The notes: generated by a model not told the origin, from the sequence alone. Shown: positions 1 to 12,308, counted from the first letter of the stretch. The stretch: DNA of 64,000 bases from Chondrilla cf. caribensis (GCA_964020155.1 OZ026568.1:4531320-4595319), one strand, 5' to 3'. Program-made: numbers and translations.

Positions 1-694
1 CAACATCAGGTGGGTAGGATGACAGCATGTCAGTCAAATACCCGTTAGAAATATTGAAAATGGAATGGTAGTGCTTTCCACTCCTCAGCAGTTTGGTGAA
101 TAACAAACACAAGCAGACCGAACTAAAATGACCATGTCAATGATTATTTTGAGTCCCCTGTACTCAACAGACCTGAGTGGCAAGCTGCTCGGCTACTCTC
201 GTCATCTCTTGCTGTTCCTCCAGTTTAGCAGAAATATGACCATATTGATCGAAGGCTCCCATGGCCTCTTCAGTGTACATGAAGATAATAAAACACTTGA
301 GATTAGATGTGAGATAGTCAAAACATTCGAGTACCCACTTTCACGAAGCTTCTCGTGTTCCTGTATATTGTCATTCAATTTGTTCTTGGTTTCTTCATGG
401 TCTTGCTTCTCTTTTTGGAACTGTGGAGGGGATTTTAATTTGAACTCATAAACGAAAAAAAGTACAAGGAACCCTCGATTACATTTTTTCCAAGTTGCTT
501 GTATCTATTTCGAAGGTCCTCAAATTCAGAAATAGCTGGGAGCAAGAAAAGATATGACGTAGACAATCAACAATATTTACACAGAGATCACAAATACCTT
601 TCCTGGACAGCGATTTCAAACTCTCGTAGCTCCTGTCAACTCTTAGAAACTTGGCCTTTAACTCATCATATTTGTCCAGTGAAACGGTCGCCAT
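1..694 (-). CDS. Coiled-coil protein, 3' part cut by window edge (weakly shootin-1-like)
   Basis: Minus-strand spliced gene whose start codon is at 692-694; the protein begins MATVSLDKYDELKAKF. The first exon ends at a GTATTTGTG donor near 600. Later pieces, separated by short introns, read EFEDLRNRYKQLGKN (around 485-535), FQKEKQDHEETKNKLNDN (around 330-425) and YGHISAKLEEQQEMTRVAEQ (around 175-265). All are charged, heptad-like and lack hydrophobic segments, so a coiled coil is the clear call. The wording of these segments (E-Y/F-E-D-L-R and Y-x-x-x-x-x-x-L-E-x-x-x-x-x-x-A-E) recalls the shootin-1 coiled-coil family, which acts at the actin/microtubule cytoskeleton. That is memory-based and weak. 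The gene continues past position 1. The exon between 1 and 130 could not be assigned safely. Confidence 0.5.
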
Positions 695-1260
695 CGTAGT
701 CTTCCTCGAAACCGAGCGAAGGGAAATATTGCGCAATTTAGCTATAAATAGTTATTAGCACATGGGAAGACCCATATCTGGTCACGTGATCATTTTATCG
801 CGACCAGGCCCACGGGTCGTAGACAAGGCGCAAATTGTGGGGACGCTGCTATGAATCTTGTTATGGAACCCCGCCCAAGTTCCGCCCTCTTTCCCACGAA
901 GCGACCACACAGCAGTGGAAATCGCGATAGGTCATCCTGATAATGGTCAACAATGAAAGAAGTAAAATTACAGAACATTGCACCTGCTGTACTACAATCA
1001 AGGAAACATAATAATCGCAACATAATATACTACATCCCATACTTAGCCCAAGTCAGAAAATTAAAATCACCGAATCAGTGAAAAAAAATTGATGAATCAA
1101 AAGAATGATTACTAAGAGTACACCATCAACAACAGAACAAAGCCATACGTGAAGCAATACATAAATAACATAAAAGTCATAACATTATAAGGGGTTATAG
1201 CACCTGTGAAAAATTGTATTAGGATAACTAATAAATTGAAGAAAAATGAAAAGCAGCTTG
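695..1260. other. Intergenic: upstream of coiled-coil gene, downstream of nanos
   Basis: No convincing coding exon. The stretch holds the promoter side of the coiled-coil gene (start at 694) and the 3' flank of nanos, which stops at 1261. The part from 1020 to 1260 is A/T-rich and presumably contains the nanos 3' UTR. I looked for Pumilio-type UGUANAUA sites on the minus strand and saw none. Confidence 0.6.
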
Positions 1261-1935
1261 TTATCTCCGACGATTATTTGTTGCTGCATTAGCAGTTGTC
1301 AATCTCTTACTGGGTGGCTGGATTTTTATGTTCCCAGCTTGATTTTGAGGACAGTATTTTATGGTGTGAGCAGCATCGCCATTCGCTCCACATATTGGGC
1401 AAGTATAAGCTCTTAAAACTGGACAGGTCACTCTACCTTCAGCATCCTTGAGGCAATGAGAAGTATACAAACTTTCACTTTCGCCGTTGTTTCGACAGAA
1501 CACACAAACGTCTTGTTTACTTGCAGCTTTGGCAGCAGCAGCGGCCTTTCTCTTCTGTAGTAAAACTGAAGGCGGATCGCGTTTCTGAGAAAAGGGATCG
1601 CTCTCGTTGGATGTGTAGCTTAGAGTTTGATCGCCGAGGATGGAGGCTATGGTGGGGTCCAAATACTCCAGAGAATCCCCGCTAATGCTCGACGATGAAC
1701 CAAAACTGTTGTGTCTTGATCTGGGGGATTCAGCTGCAGGATATTCCTCCTCCTCTGGGCGCAAGCCAAAGCCTTTGATAAGGTTAAAGAGACCAAAGTA
1801 GTCGGTGAAAGGACTGTAGTCTTGAGCATTCACAGCTTCTTCTAGCGTTCCACAAATTAGTTGATTATCAGAAAGGTTCGGGTGTCCCATTTGAATAGCT
1901 CGCAACATCTTTGTAGGGTAAATCGAATAAATCAA
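1261..1935 (-). CDS. nanos: Nanos RNA-binding translational repressor
   Basis: Single-exon 224-aa protein. Residues 144-195 form the complete Nanos zinc finger: C-x2-C-x12-H-x10-C, a 7-residue spacer, then C-x2-C-x7-H-x4-C. This exact spacing is the family signature. Nanos proteins act in the cytoplasm with Pumilio and the CCR4-NOT deadenylase to silence mRNAs in germline and stem cells. Residues 40-56 (YSPFTDYFGLFNLIKGF) closely resemble the vertebrate NOT1-interacting motif (F-x-x-W-x-D-Y-L-x-L), with F in place of W. Between the two lie a serine-rich stretch (70-95) and an alanine/lysine segment (128-140); the C-terminal tail is basic. Start choice is open: Met1 or Met10 (MLRAIQMGHP). The absence of introns contrasts with the intron-rich neighbours. 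Confidence 0.95.
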   Translation of the reverse strand: MIYSIYPTKMLRAIQMGHPNLSDNQLICGTLEEAVNAQDYSPFTDYFGLFNLIKGFGLRPEEEEYPAAESPRSRHNSFGSSSSISGDSLEYLDPTIASILGDQTLSYTSNESDPFSQKRDPPSVLLQKRKAAAAAKAASKQDVCVFCRNNGESESLYTSHCLKDAEGRVTCPVLRAYTCPICGANGDAAHTIKYCPQNQAGNIKIQPPSKRLTTANAATNNRRR

Positions 1936-2273
1936 GCGCGCAAAGCCTCGGCAACAATCAGAAAGCTTTTAAATATCACAGAAAGCTCCCTTCATCCAAG
2001 TAACTACTTCTGGGTGTGAACGCTTATACAGCAGCTGCCGCCTTCCAACATTATGTTATTCATAGGTAACCACAACAACAGTATTTCGCTTCTGATTGGT
2101 CCAAATGGTCGCATGACTGCCAAATATGGCTGATGGGCGGGTTCTCACTCGCGAGCCCGCCATTTTCGCCCGCCAATTTTAAAGAGCTTACATTGCAATC
2201 TAAACACAAAACATTTAGGATCGTGTTCAAAGTAAACTATGTCACAAAACATGTCCACTTGTAAAGCTTGGTG
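1936..2273. other. Intergenic: nanos 5' flank and ENO4 3' flank
   Basis: No coding sequence seen. The region separates two genes on the same (minus) strand: the ENO4-like stop codon at 2274-2276 and the nanos start near 1935. It must contain the nanos promoter. The segment 2100-2180 is comparatively GC-rich (gggcgggttc, cgcgagcccgcc) and is the best candidate for promoter sequence. Confidence 0.5.
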
Positions 2274-3503
2274 TTAGGATTGCTGCTCCTCTTTAGGTTC
2301 CTTGTAGGAGTAGTTGTGTGCTCCACAAATGTCATAAAATCCAACTGAGATTAAAGTCTCTCTAGTGTTTAGGAGATGTGAAATAAAAACACTTGTGATG
2401 TCCTTGAAATAAGGAATCCTGACAAATCTGCAGCGAGACATGACAACCTACAAGAGGATGGAGAAGTCATATGCATGATTAGTGTTAAGATCTTAAACAG
2501 ACCATATAGCATACCAGATCAGCTAATATCTCCAGCAAAGACGTTGTAGTCTCATCCTGTACATCAAACAGCACTGCTTTTGTGATCGTCTCGTAGTACA
2601 AGCAGTCATCAATGGTTGTAGTCAAAGTCAATGCAGGGTTCAAGACTACACAGTTGATAGCTTCTAAATCTTCCTTCTGGTTCGTGACCCATTCAGAATG
2701 CCCTGACACAATGTAACATCTCTGTCCTATTGATTTATGAAGTTTCTGCCAAGGAATGGGATCCTGTAGGAAACACAGATTCAATAAAATTAATGTACAC
2801 CCCATTACTGATGAGTTGTGAGTCACCAGCTCACATCGCAAATGAAAGGTTCAACTACTCCAACAACACCAGGATAACTGCAAACAGTGTTCTCCACCAG
2901 AGATACCATTTCATCTGCTGTTTTGAGTTGTCCACTAATCACCTCATATTTGTCCTTCTCCTACAATCACAAACAGTTTATACACACTAATCGACACAAC
3001 ATGCTACAGGAGACCTTACCCTATTGTACAGTGATGATCCATTGAAACAAACAATAATTCCAATATGTTTTCCCAGTTCAAGTCCGCAAGAACTGACTGC
3101 TTCTGAAATGAGTTCAAATGGTTGTTCTACCTTGTCTAAAACCACACAGTGGCCATGTGCTGTTGTGGCATGTGCTGCAGACTGCATTCAATGTAATTGA
3201 AGTGGTGATTGGGAGCAACCTTCCACACAGCACAGAAACATAATATGTAGTCTCTTACACCAAACTTGTCCTTCAGTACAACTCGAAACTGTACATGGAA
3301 CTTCTTCAAATAGTCAACTTGCTCAGTGAAGCACACAGCAGGAAGGGGAGTAACACAAAATTGATTTATCTTTAGTTTTCCCAAACCGTACATCCCAGAG
3401 CACAGAACAGGGCAGACTAGATAAGGAAGACTGAATTTTGCATCCTACGAGAAACAGAGGTACACCAGTAAAATAACACACACACACTCACACACACACA
3501 CAT

Positions 3504-3570
<67 letters not shown>

Positions 3571-3576
3571 ACCACC

Positions 3577-3607
<31 letters not shown>

Positions 3608-4375
3608 CACACCATACACAACCACACACAGAGGTCAAAATATGTACGGTATGAAAAGTATTGTGCACACTTGATGTGCTTGGCACGGTGACTACAACAT
3701 GAACCTTCTTGTGGTAAATGTCGGCAAGATGCTTAATTGTTGGAATGCCCTTCAAGGAGGCAGCAGCTCTTGCACAGATGCTTGAAACAGCAAACATTTC
3801 TCCCCTATTAGCAACTTCAATGGAAGACAGTCGGTCGTCTATGTCCTTCTGACTCCCTGGTTCGATCCCTTTCAACGCAACACTGATAGCATCCAAGATC
3901 ACATCAGGGACGTAGCCATCCAGTGGAGCTATGTTCTCCTGCGATGTGGTGTCTGCATCAGTGTTATTGTGACCCTTGGAGACCTCCTGTAGAGGCGTTG
4001 AAAAGCTTGTGACGGTCTACCAAAGAGGGTAAGAACAGACATGAGGCTGGAACCACGGAGCAATGGAGCATGAGGGTAGCATAGTCAACCTTCTCTCTTC
4101 CGTTTATTACACAAAACAGATCCAAATGAAGTGCTTTATTGAAGCAACTGTCGTAGGTCATACGACCACTTAGTCGTGAGACAACCTCAGGACGGGCCAG
4201 CTCTTGGAAGTACTCGGCCATGCGCCCAAAGACATCTTGTGGTCTTTCAACGGCCACAATGTTGAGCATCTTCTCAAGTTCCATTGGTATTTCATTTTCG
4301 TTTAGAAGCCTCACTGCTTTTTCCTTTTCTTGTCTTCTCTTCAATTCATGTAAAACGCCTTTTGTTGCAAACGCC
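2274..4375 (-). CDS. ENO4: Enolase 4-like protein (sperm-type pseudo-enolase)
   Basis: Spliced minus-strand gene, start codon at 4375, likely stop at 2274-2276. The N-terminal exon carries the ENO4 pattern (RPQDVFGRMAEYFQELARPE, compare human LQPADVYGHLANCFSKLAKP). Further exons match along the family: LEPGS/KDIDD region (3660-3902), a central exon (3250-3430), CGLELGKHIGIIVCFNGSSL (3010-3160), EKDKYEVISGQLKTADEM (2835-2960), and a C-terminal exon with IGQRCYIVSGHSEWVTNQ. ENO4 is an enolase homologue of the mammalian sperm flagellum. In the sequence seen here the position of the enolase catalytic lysine (LLLKVNQ) reads VVLNPAL, and the GDD metal-binding turn reads SGH, so glycolytic enolase activity is doubtful. 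Exon joints near 3990-4060 are uncertain. Confidence 0.85.
3476..3612. repeat. Compound microsatellite (CA)n-(ACA)n
   Basis: A run of CA dinucleotides (3476-3570) followed by CAA/ACA trinucleotides to about 3608. It lies in an intron of the ENO4-like gene, so on the transcript strand it reads (TG)n preceded by (TTG)n. Confidence 0.95.
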
Positions 4376-4593
4376 ATTTTAACAGCTCAATAATAGTTTC
4401 CCTATAGCAACGACACCGCATACGCGTGCATTAATCGCCATCTGTACCTCGTCTAGCATCTTCGAATCGTTTTGAATTTATATAATACGATCATGTTGAT
4501 TAGCTACTTAAATATAAGTGATATTACGGAATTAGAATAGAAAAGTTTATTTACATATTATATACTTTCATAAAAATAATTAAAAGGGTCAAA
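4376..4593. other. Short intergenic spacer
   Basis: A/T-rich spacer between the ENO4-like start codon (4375) and the stop codon of the next minus-strand gene (4594-4596). It presumably contains the ENO4 promoter and the 3' UTR of its upstream neighbour. No other feature seen. Confidence 0.6.
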
Positions 4594-6475
4594 TTATGTA
4601 TCTGTCTTCCACAAGGCTATGGATCCATCTGTACATCCAGTGGCCAACAGCCTCCCGTCGGCAGAGAAACCAGCGCATGTGATGTTGCCCTACAGTTGGT
4701 GGACATAGTGTAAATTGCATAGCCAGTGTTGTCCACTGAGCGAGTAGATCTGGCTACCTGTTGACAATGCAACTCAAACAGCAATGTCCATTCATTGGTG
4801 CTGTAGATCTTCACTCTACCGTCTTGACAACCAATGAGAAGTTGGGGTGCATTAGGAGAATAGCACACACTGTGCACAGAAGAGGAGTCTGTATGTCGAG
4901 AGAATACATTCTATCACACTGATGCACATGTCTGCTGGCACTCAACTGTGGGCAGGGTTACGAACCTTCAGGTACTAGTGTCCTCTGGAGTTCCCCATCC
5001 TCCACACACCATATACTCACAACATCCACACAAGCCACAGCAAGGGTGCTGTAACAAGACACAATATCACCACACACAATCAAACAAACAATAACTAGTG
5101 CCACCTACCTTCCATCTGGGGAGAATGTCATCGACAGTGGGACTCTCACCCCACCTTTACCTGCATGGAGAAATGGACTTGGAACCCATTGAAGTCACAT
5201 GACCTTCACATGACTCACCAATATCAATTGTCCTGAGATGCTGTCCTGAAGAGTAGTTGATGAAATGAACCAGTTTATTACCATTGGCTTTGAAAAGAGT
5301 ACCAGGTTGTACACTGACGGCCATGATAGGACTGCCTGCATCAGGAGACACAGCCAAACTGTAGATGCAGCAAGGATCACTTCCCACATGGAAACTTGAC
5401 GAAGGGCGAGAAGGAAGGTCCTCCATAGATGCCAATTCTGGTAACAGTTTTACCTGGGGACAACCGGATTGGAATGACAATGAACAACCCAGGTTTTGAG
5501 AGGTTCAAGTGGTAAACAACTGCACAGAGAGATCAGTGGGTCACCTCATTGGAGTGATCATCAGTGCCTGCTACAGCCAGTTGACCAGACGGAGTGAACC
5601 CCACAACTAACAGAGGTGGTTCCTGGCTCTCTCCCATCTCCAGGTACATCTTTCTTTGAGTGCTTGGGTTGTCCACAGTGAACACATGCACGTCAACAGA
5701 CCCAATTACCACTACACCCTTGTGATGAGATAGACCGAGGATGGTCTCTCCGGTTGGTATAGCAGCCTGACTCACCAAGTCTTCATCCACCAGAGTCCAC
5801 AATGCCACCTAGGGGAGTATGTACATTTGCAAGCATGCAGCATGCAACCAACGTGAACCACATAATGCTAACTCCACAAGTACTCCTAACCTGTGTATCT
5901 CCACCTGCTGAGGCCAGTGTTTTGCCATTTAGAAACACAATGTACTCTACAGATGCAAAGTGGGCGGAGTCTTGAGTAGTAACGTGAGTGTATGGCTGTT
6001 GGCTGTCGGGCAGGCTGGACCTCAGAAGATCACACACCTATGTACAAGGAGAATCATGGACTTCATGAGTTCTAATGGTGTCAAGAGCTTCTCTGAGTAC
6101 CAACCTCATGCTTCTTAGCTTTGTGTGCAAGAATGTATGGAGTGGCATCATAGCATGTCTCCCTGACCAGAGGGTCTGTGCCAGCATCCAGAAGTAACTG
6201 GGCAATACAAACAGCACCTGACTCGGCTGCCTCATGTAGTGGATTGCGGCACGAAGCATTGGTCTCATTCACCTTACAATTGCTAGGGAAGAGATACAAC
6301 TGTATAAGCTAACTGTTGAGTCTAGCTAGACCACTACCGTGACAATCATACTTTTTGAGTAAGATTTCAACCACACTCCTGTGACCATGCCTGGCAGCCA
6401 CATGTAACGGAGTATCTCCTTTACTATTCTGAAAGACGAATGTTACAAAAATATGCTTGGCAAAGCTGATAAATA

Positions 6476-6536
<61 letters not shown>

Positions 6537-8920
6537 TAATATTTATATCACAATTGAACTTGATCAACAGATGAACCGCTTTGGTGTTCCCCTTCCCGGC
6601 TGCAGCATGCAGAAGTGCACTGTTGTCCCTGGGGCTCAACCCATTGGGGTCTGCTCCTCTGGTTAACAGTACTTCCATCACTTGGTAGTGGTCAGAGGAA
6701 AATGCCACACATAAAGGCCTCATTGGAGGTTCTGTAGCAGTTGGCATCTCCAAATCAGCTCCTAGATCCAGTTCTTTGTTAACCAACTCAATACTACCGT
6801 CCTATGGACAGTGGAAGTGGCACAAACATAAGTGTTTGAACCATGAATATGAGCACAAGTACTCACCCTTATTGCCATGTGCAGAGGGTAGTAGCCGTTC
6901 TTCAAAGGACTTTCTCTGGTTGGAGTGAGGAAGGCTTTGGATGTTCGCTTGCTAACAGGAGTGAGGGCACTTCCATGGACTACCAGTGCACTAGTATTGC
7001 TGGCTTCACCATTGACAAGAAGGGAATCAGTGTGTGTGCTCTCTACTTCAAGCAATCCTTCCTGTCCAATCTGTTTATTTGTTTCTATGGGTAATTTTAG
7101 CAAAGCTTTCTTGTCGTCCTTGGGGGATCCTTTGGGGGAAGATTTCTTGTCTTGTTGAGGGGAGCCTTTGGGGGAAGATTTCTTGTCTTGTTGAGGGGAG
7201 CCTTTGGGGGAAGATTTCTTGTCCTGTTGAGGGGAGCCTTTGGGGGAAGATTTCTTGTCCTGTTGAGGGGAGCCTTTGGGGGAAGATTTCTTGTCTTGTT
7301 GAGGGGAGCCTTTGGGGGAAGATTTCTTGTCTTGTTGAGGGGAGCCTTTGGGGGAAGATTTCTTGTCTTGTTGAGGGGAGCCTTTGGGGGAAGATTTCTT
7401 GACTTTTTCAGGAGATTTCGGCGAAGCATTTGCCAAAGAAGGTACAGAACTTGGGATAGGGGATTCCCCATTTTTGGTCTGGAGTGACAAATTATCTTGA
7501 ACCAGAGGTGATGGTTGATTGGTTGATGATACATCTTCAAGTGGTGTCCCTGAAGAAGGCGGGATACTTGAGCCCCTCCCACTATCATCTACATACCGTA
7601 AAAGGATAATTCTGAACACACATTAAGAAGCCACCTAAGTATTGTGAGAAAATACCAAACAACGAACAGCAGTATGGCTTCAATATACACCATTCAAAGA
7701 TGAAGCCAAACTATGCATATACACATTGAAATGGAGTTACCATATACAGAAAGTTGGGAGTTTACTGCTGCACCCAAACACACACTATGCTCTCCACTAC
7801 AATTAACCTGAAGAAGAAGATGTTCTCTTGATATCTTCTTTATTATCAATCTGCTCTTTCTCCTCAACAAGTTGTGTACGGCCTTCGTTGACCTGTTCTC
7901 TGTCAAGCATGGGTTCTTTACTATCCATGCTGTGTCGGCGCTCCTGTGAAACTCGGATGGTTGCTCTGATGGGCTCTATCATACTTTGGACCATATCTCT
8001 CTGACGACTCATCATGGCTTTTTTGTGCAATTCATCAGCTAATAAAATCCTCTTGCTCTTTGGTGACTCCATTTTCCCATACCTGTTAGTTGGGATGCAG
8101 CCATCACAGCTCCGAGAGGAACCACCACAACAAGACCACTTCTTATCACTGAATACTCCCTCGTGGAAGGCATTGGACATTACGTTGCCATTCTTGAGAG
8201 CAGCTAACACAATCATAGATAAGAAATTATCAATTTATTAAATGATTATAGCTAATATGATGAAATCAAACATTTAATGATATTTGCAAGATAACCTATG
8301 AATGTCGGGTGTGGCAGTTCCATGCAACATATGAATTTTTGACAGGTCACATCATAACACTCTCCCTCACCCAGTTGGATGGCACTGATCCAGGCCAGGC
8401 GCTCCTCGTCTGATGGTGCCATCAAATACATGATCTCATCATCATCTCCTACCTGTGATTGAGAAGCACACAATTCCTCAATCGAAAATAACGACTGGTG
8501 TAGCTAACACACCAAGATCAGCCACGCACCTGAAAGACGTGAGGTTTATCGAAAACTTTATCGCCGATTGTTTCGATTATGTCTATTCTTTTAACGGGAT
8601 AATGACCCTTGTCAGAACCATCCTTCTACAAGGAGACAGAGAAAGGCAAGTTTCTTCAACGCACCAACCTACAAACCTGCTGTAGAACACCTCAGTGTCG
8701 AGGTCCCTCACAATCAGGGGAGATGAGGTTTATTACAATAACCTAGATGAGGTGCATTTCTTACCTTGGCTTTATAAGTAAGTTTTTCAGAGGTTAAAAC
8801 GAAATAACGTTCTTGAAACTTCAGGCCAGACTTGCCGAACCTGGGGCCGCGGGCACTGCGTCCTCTCTGTCTTTTATTCAATTTGCCTTCTTTCAGAGTT
8901 ACGAGGTTGTTAGAGGCCAT
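4594..8920 (-). CDS. PH-BTK-ankyrin-WD40 multidomain protein
   Basis: One long spliced gene, start codon 8918-8920, stop 4594-4596. Order of parts: a PH domain (exons at 8765-8920, about 8530-8630 and 8370-8455, ending in the PH helix EERLAWISAIQLG); a BTK-type zinc motif (about 8090-8205) with H-x10-C-C-x9-C intact; a charged helical linker; a Ser/Pro linker with eight 12-aa KKSSPKGSPQQD repeats; about five ankyrin repeats (GYYPLHMAIR, GDTPLHVAARHGH, RNPLHEAAESGA); then a WD40-like propeller (LASAGGDTQ-VALWTLV, to ATGCTDGSIALWKTD at the C-terminus). The last ankyrin piece and the first WD40 strand share one exon (5890-6037, VCDLLRSS then GKTLASAGGDTQ), which argues against two genes. PH-BTK binds phosphoinositides in Tec kinases and RASA proteins. 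I know no family with this whole arrangement. Likely a membrane-recruited scaffold (inference). Confidence 0.8.
6478..6534. repeat. (CA)n microsatellite forming a 5' splice donor
   Basis: Uninterrupted CA run. On the minus (transcript) strand an ankyrin exon ends ATTAAG and is followed directly by GTGTGTGTG, so the first GT of the microsatellite (6533-6534) is the splice donor. Confidence 0.9.
7110..7402 (-). repeat. Coding 36-bp VNTR (KKSSPKGSPQQD x8)
   Basis: Eight tandem 36-bp units inside an exon of the PH-BTK-ANK-WD40 gene; the last unit ends KDD instead of QQD. Units are nearly identical at DNA level (only a few C/T changes), so expansion is recent. Each unit adds two SP sites in a lysine-rich context, typical of proline-directed kinase targets (inference). 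The length is divisible by three, so copy-number change keeps the frame. Confidence 0.9.
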
Positions 8921-9185
8921 CCCCGAACATCAAAACAACTCCAAATCTATTGTGGCGCGATAGAAAGAAGCGATGCTCGTACACACGCACACTCCTCGTC
9001 TACCTAGTTCACTACTTTGGAACAGAAAAGGCGTGTCTAGTCTAGCCCACTCAAGGCCACGCCTACAGGGAGGATCACTTAGTGGGTTGTACGCGTTTCT
9101 TGCGCGATATTATACGTTAAAACGTTCGGAGCACGTTGCGTCTGCAACCGAAGAGATCTTGGTTGTGTCTCTGTATAGACTAACT
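8921..9185. promoter_or_regulatory. Probable bidirectional promoter, PH-BTK gene / SNRNP200
   Basis: 265 bp between two divergent start codons (8920 on minus, 9186 on plus). No room exists for separate promoters of usual size, so elements are probably shared. No TATA box at a convincing position was seen. Confidence 0.5.
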
Positions 9186-9479
9186 ATGGCGGAGGATTAC
9201 GCTATAAAGTCTCAATACAACTACGAGGCGGTAAGCTGGTATTGTCTGCAATATTGGCCCTTTGTTGGAGTCCTATGGGACAAGTGTGACCCTCGGTAAT
9301 GTTGTCCACTGTTCCAGACTTCCAATCTCGTTCTTCAAGCGGATAAGTCTATCATAGATAAAAGAAATAGAGATGAATCAACAGGAGAAGTACAATCCCT
9401 TGTTGGCAAGCTGACAGGGACGAGAATGGGGGACATGGCAGTAAGAACTAAACCGCCTGTCCGGGAGGAGTCCAAATCG

Positions 9480-9532
<53 letters not shown>

Positions 9533-9554
9533 TGTGTGTGTGTGTGTGAGTGAG

Positions 9555-9629
<75 letters not shown>

Positions 9630-10362
9630 ATAAAGGAACCAGTATTATGTTAGTATTTAAGATGCAATATTTAATTTTGTGGCAGGCGAAGAAAAGATGA
9701 CATTTCGATGAGCACTGCCACATATGATAAGCTGAAGAGTGAATCATCCATGTCTTCTGCTACGGATGTCAGTGGGACCCTCTATCGACCAAAGACAAAG
9801 GAGACCAAAGATACCTATGAGATTTTGTTGAGCTTCATTCAGCAGCACTTGGGGGATCAGGTCACTATGTGTGCGTGTGGAACGTATTTGGTGTGTTTTG
9901 ATAAGTGTCACATGTTCTTGTACAGCCCAGGGACATTCTCTGTGGAGCAGCTGAGGAGGTCCTGGCAACACTGAAGGATGACCACATCCATGTGAGTTCA
10001 GCACTACTGCCTCTCCACTCTTTGTAGAGTGGAGTTAGAAGTTTTGTTTTGTGTGTTAGGACAAGGAAAAGAAGTCAGAAGTGCTTGCTCTCTTGGGCAG
10101 AATGAGAGAAGAGCAATACGCCATGCTGGTCAGCCTGAGTAGGAAGATCACAGATTTTGGTGCTGACAAGAAGGAAGGTGTGTTGCTGGGGGAGGACACC
10201 ATTGACGAGAGCGGGGTTGCTGTAGTGTTTCACGAGGATGAAGGTGAGGAACAGAGAGGGGGAGACACCGTCATGAAAGAGGAGCCCGAGGAGGAGGAGA
10301 TGGAGGGAGTAGAAGCAGAATTTGAGGGCATCTTACATGCAGAGGTGTGTGCATCTCTGTCT

Positions 10363-10421
<59 letters not shown>

Positions 10422-12243
10422 GAGCAGTATTGTTGAGCAGTATTGTGGGATGAAATGTGTTCTGGTACTCCTAGTTGGATATAGGGACTTCCAAGGGTAG
10501 TGGTGAATCCAGGGACATCCTCAATGCTCGTACAGTGGATGCATATTGGCTTCAGAGGGAAATAAGCAAGTTTATCAAGGATCCAATGGTAAACTGACCT
10601 GGGTAATAGATCACCTTGTACTTGTGTGGATCGGCTGTTTTTCCTGCAGCAAGCAGTGAAGAAAGCTGATGAAGTGTTGGATATTCTGAAAACTTCCATT
10701 GATGATAGAGACTGCGAGAATCGTCTGGTTCTATTCCTTGGTTACAATCAGTTCTCTCTGATCAAGCTTCTCCTCAAGAACAAATACACAGGTTTGAAGT
10801 TGGGTGTGTGTGAGGGTGTGTCAGATCACTGACAAGACCCTCTTCACCCCTCAGTCCTGTACTGCACTCTGTTGGCTAAAACGGATAATGAACAGGAAAG
10901 AAAGGCTTTGGAGGAGGAAATGGCTGCAGATCCTAGAAAGGCCGAGGTTTTAGCAGCTCTGTCGGAGATAAAGTCTGAGAATCTTGTTCAAGAAGAAAGA
11001 GCAAGAAAGGCTCAAGTTAGGAAGAGCAAAGTTGGAGCTGACCTTGAAGTGGAAGATGCTCAGCAGGCAGAGAAGAAAGGGGTACGTATTCACTGGTGGG
11101 CTCAGACATGTGGTGTGTGGTCCTTGATGCTATTACTTTCATTGTAGCTTGGTTCTCGTAAACTTCTTGATTTGGAAGATTTGTCCTTCACTCAAGGCAG
11201 CCATTTTATGGCCAACAAGAGATGCCAACTCCCTGATGGCTCATTTAGGAAGACAAAGAAAGGCTACGAGGAAGTGTTTGTGCCAGCTTTGAAACAGAAA
11301 CCTATGGCAGAGTCTGAGGTGCCCTAGCATGTTGCTTCATCTCCCGTTGCTCTTTCAGCTGTCTGTTCTTCTAATTTATAGAAGCTTATTCTCATCAGTG
11401 ACCTGCCAGAGTTTGCCCAACCTGCATTTAGTGGCTACCAGAGCCTCAACAGGATACAGAGCACGCTGTGTAAAACGGCTCTTAAAAGTGATTGGAACAT
11501 TTTGCTGTGTGCTCCCACTGTGAGTGCCATGGTAACGTCTCTGACCTGTGTCCCTGTGTACACAGTTCCATTGTGTTGTGCGTAGGGCGCTGGGAAGACC
11601 AATGTTGCTTTGCTGTGTATTTTGAGAGAAATGGAGAAGCATGCCACCCCAGATGGGTCCATCAATTTGGATGACTTTAAGATTATTTATATTGCTCCGA
11701 TGAAATCCCTAGTTCAGGAAATGGTGGCCAACTTCTCCAAGCGTCTTCAGCATTATGGCGTTACAGTCAGTGAGTTAACAGGTGACCATCAGCTGAGCAA
11801 AGAGCAGATACAGCAGACCCAGATAATCGTGTGCACTCCCGAGAAGTGGGACATCATCACCAGGAAGAGTGGAGAGAGGACCTTCACCCAGCTGGTCTCC
11901 TTGGTCATCATTGTGAGGGGAAAAATTGATTGGGTGATCAAGTGTTAACTGACTACCATTAATAATATTTCATCACTTTAGGATGAGATTCATCTTCTCC
12001 ATGACGACCGCGGTCCTGTTTTGGAGTCGATAATAGCCAGAACTATTCGACAAGTCGAATCCACGCAAATCCCTATTCGCTTGGTTGGTTTGTCGGCCAC
12101 ACTTCCAAATTACGAAGATGTAGCTACCTTCCTCAGGGTGGATCCTGCAAACGGATTGTTCTACTTTGACAACAGCTTTAGACCTATTCCACTGGAGCAA
12201 ACATACATTGGGGTGACTGAGAAGAATGCCATGAAGAAGTTCC

Positions 12244-12308
<65 letters not shown>

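Noticed and set aside
7034..7487. Plus-strand open frames with LLRGAFGGRFLV or VEGSLWGKISC repeats
   Set aside because: Antisense shadows of the 36-bp coding repeat in the PH-BTK-ANK-WD40 gene.
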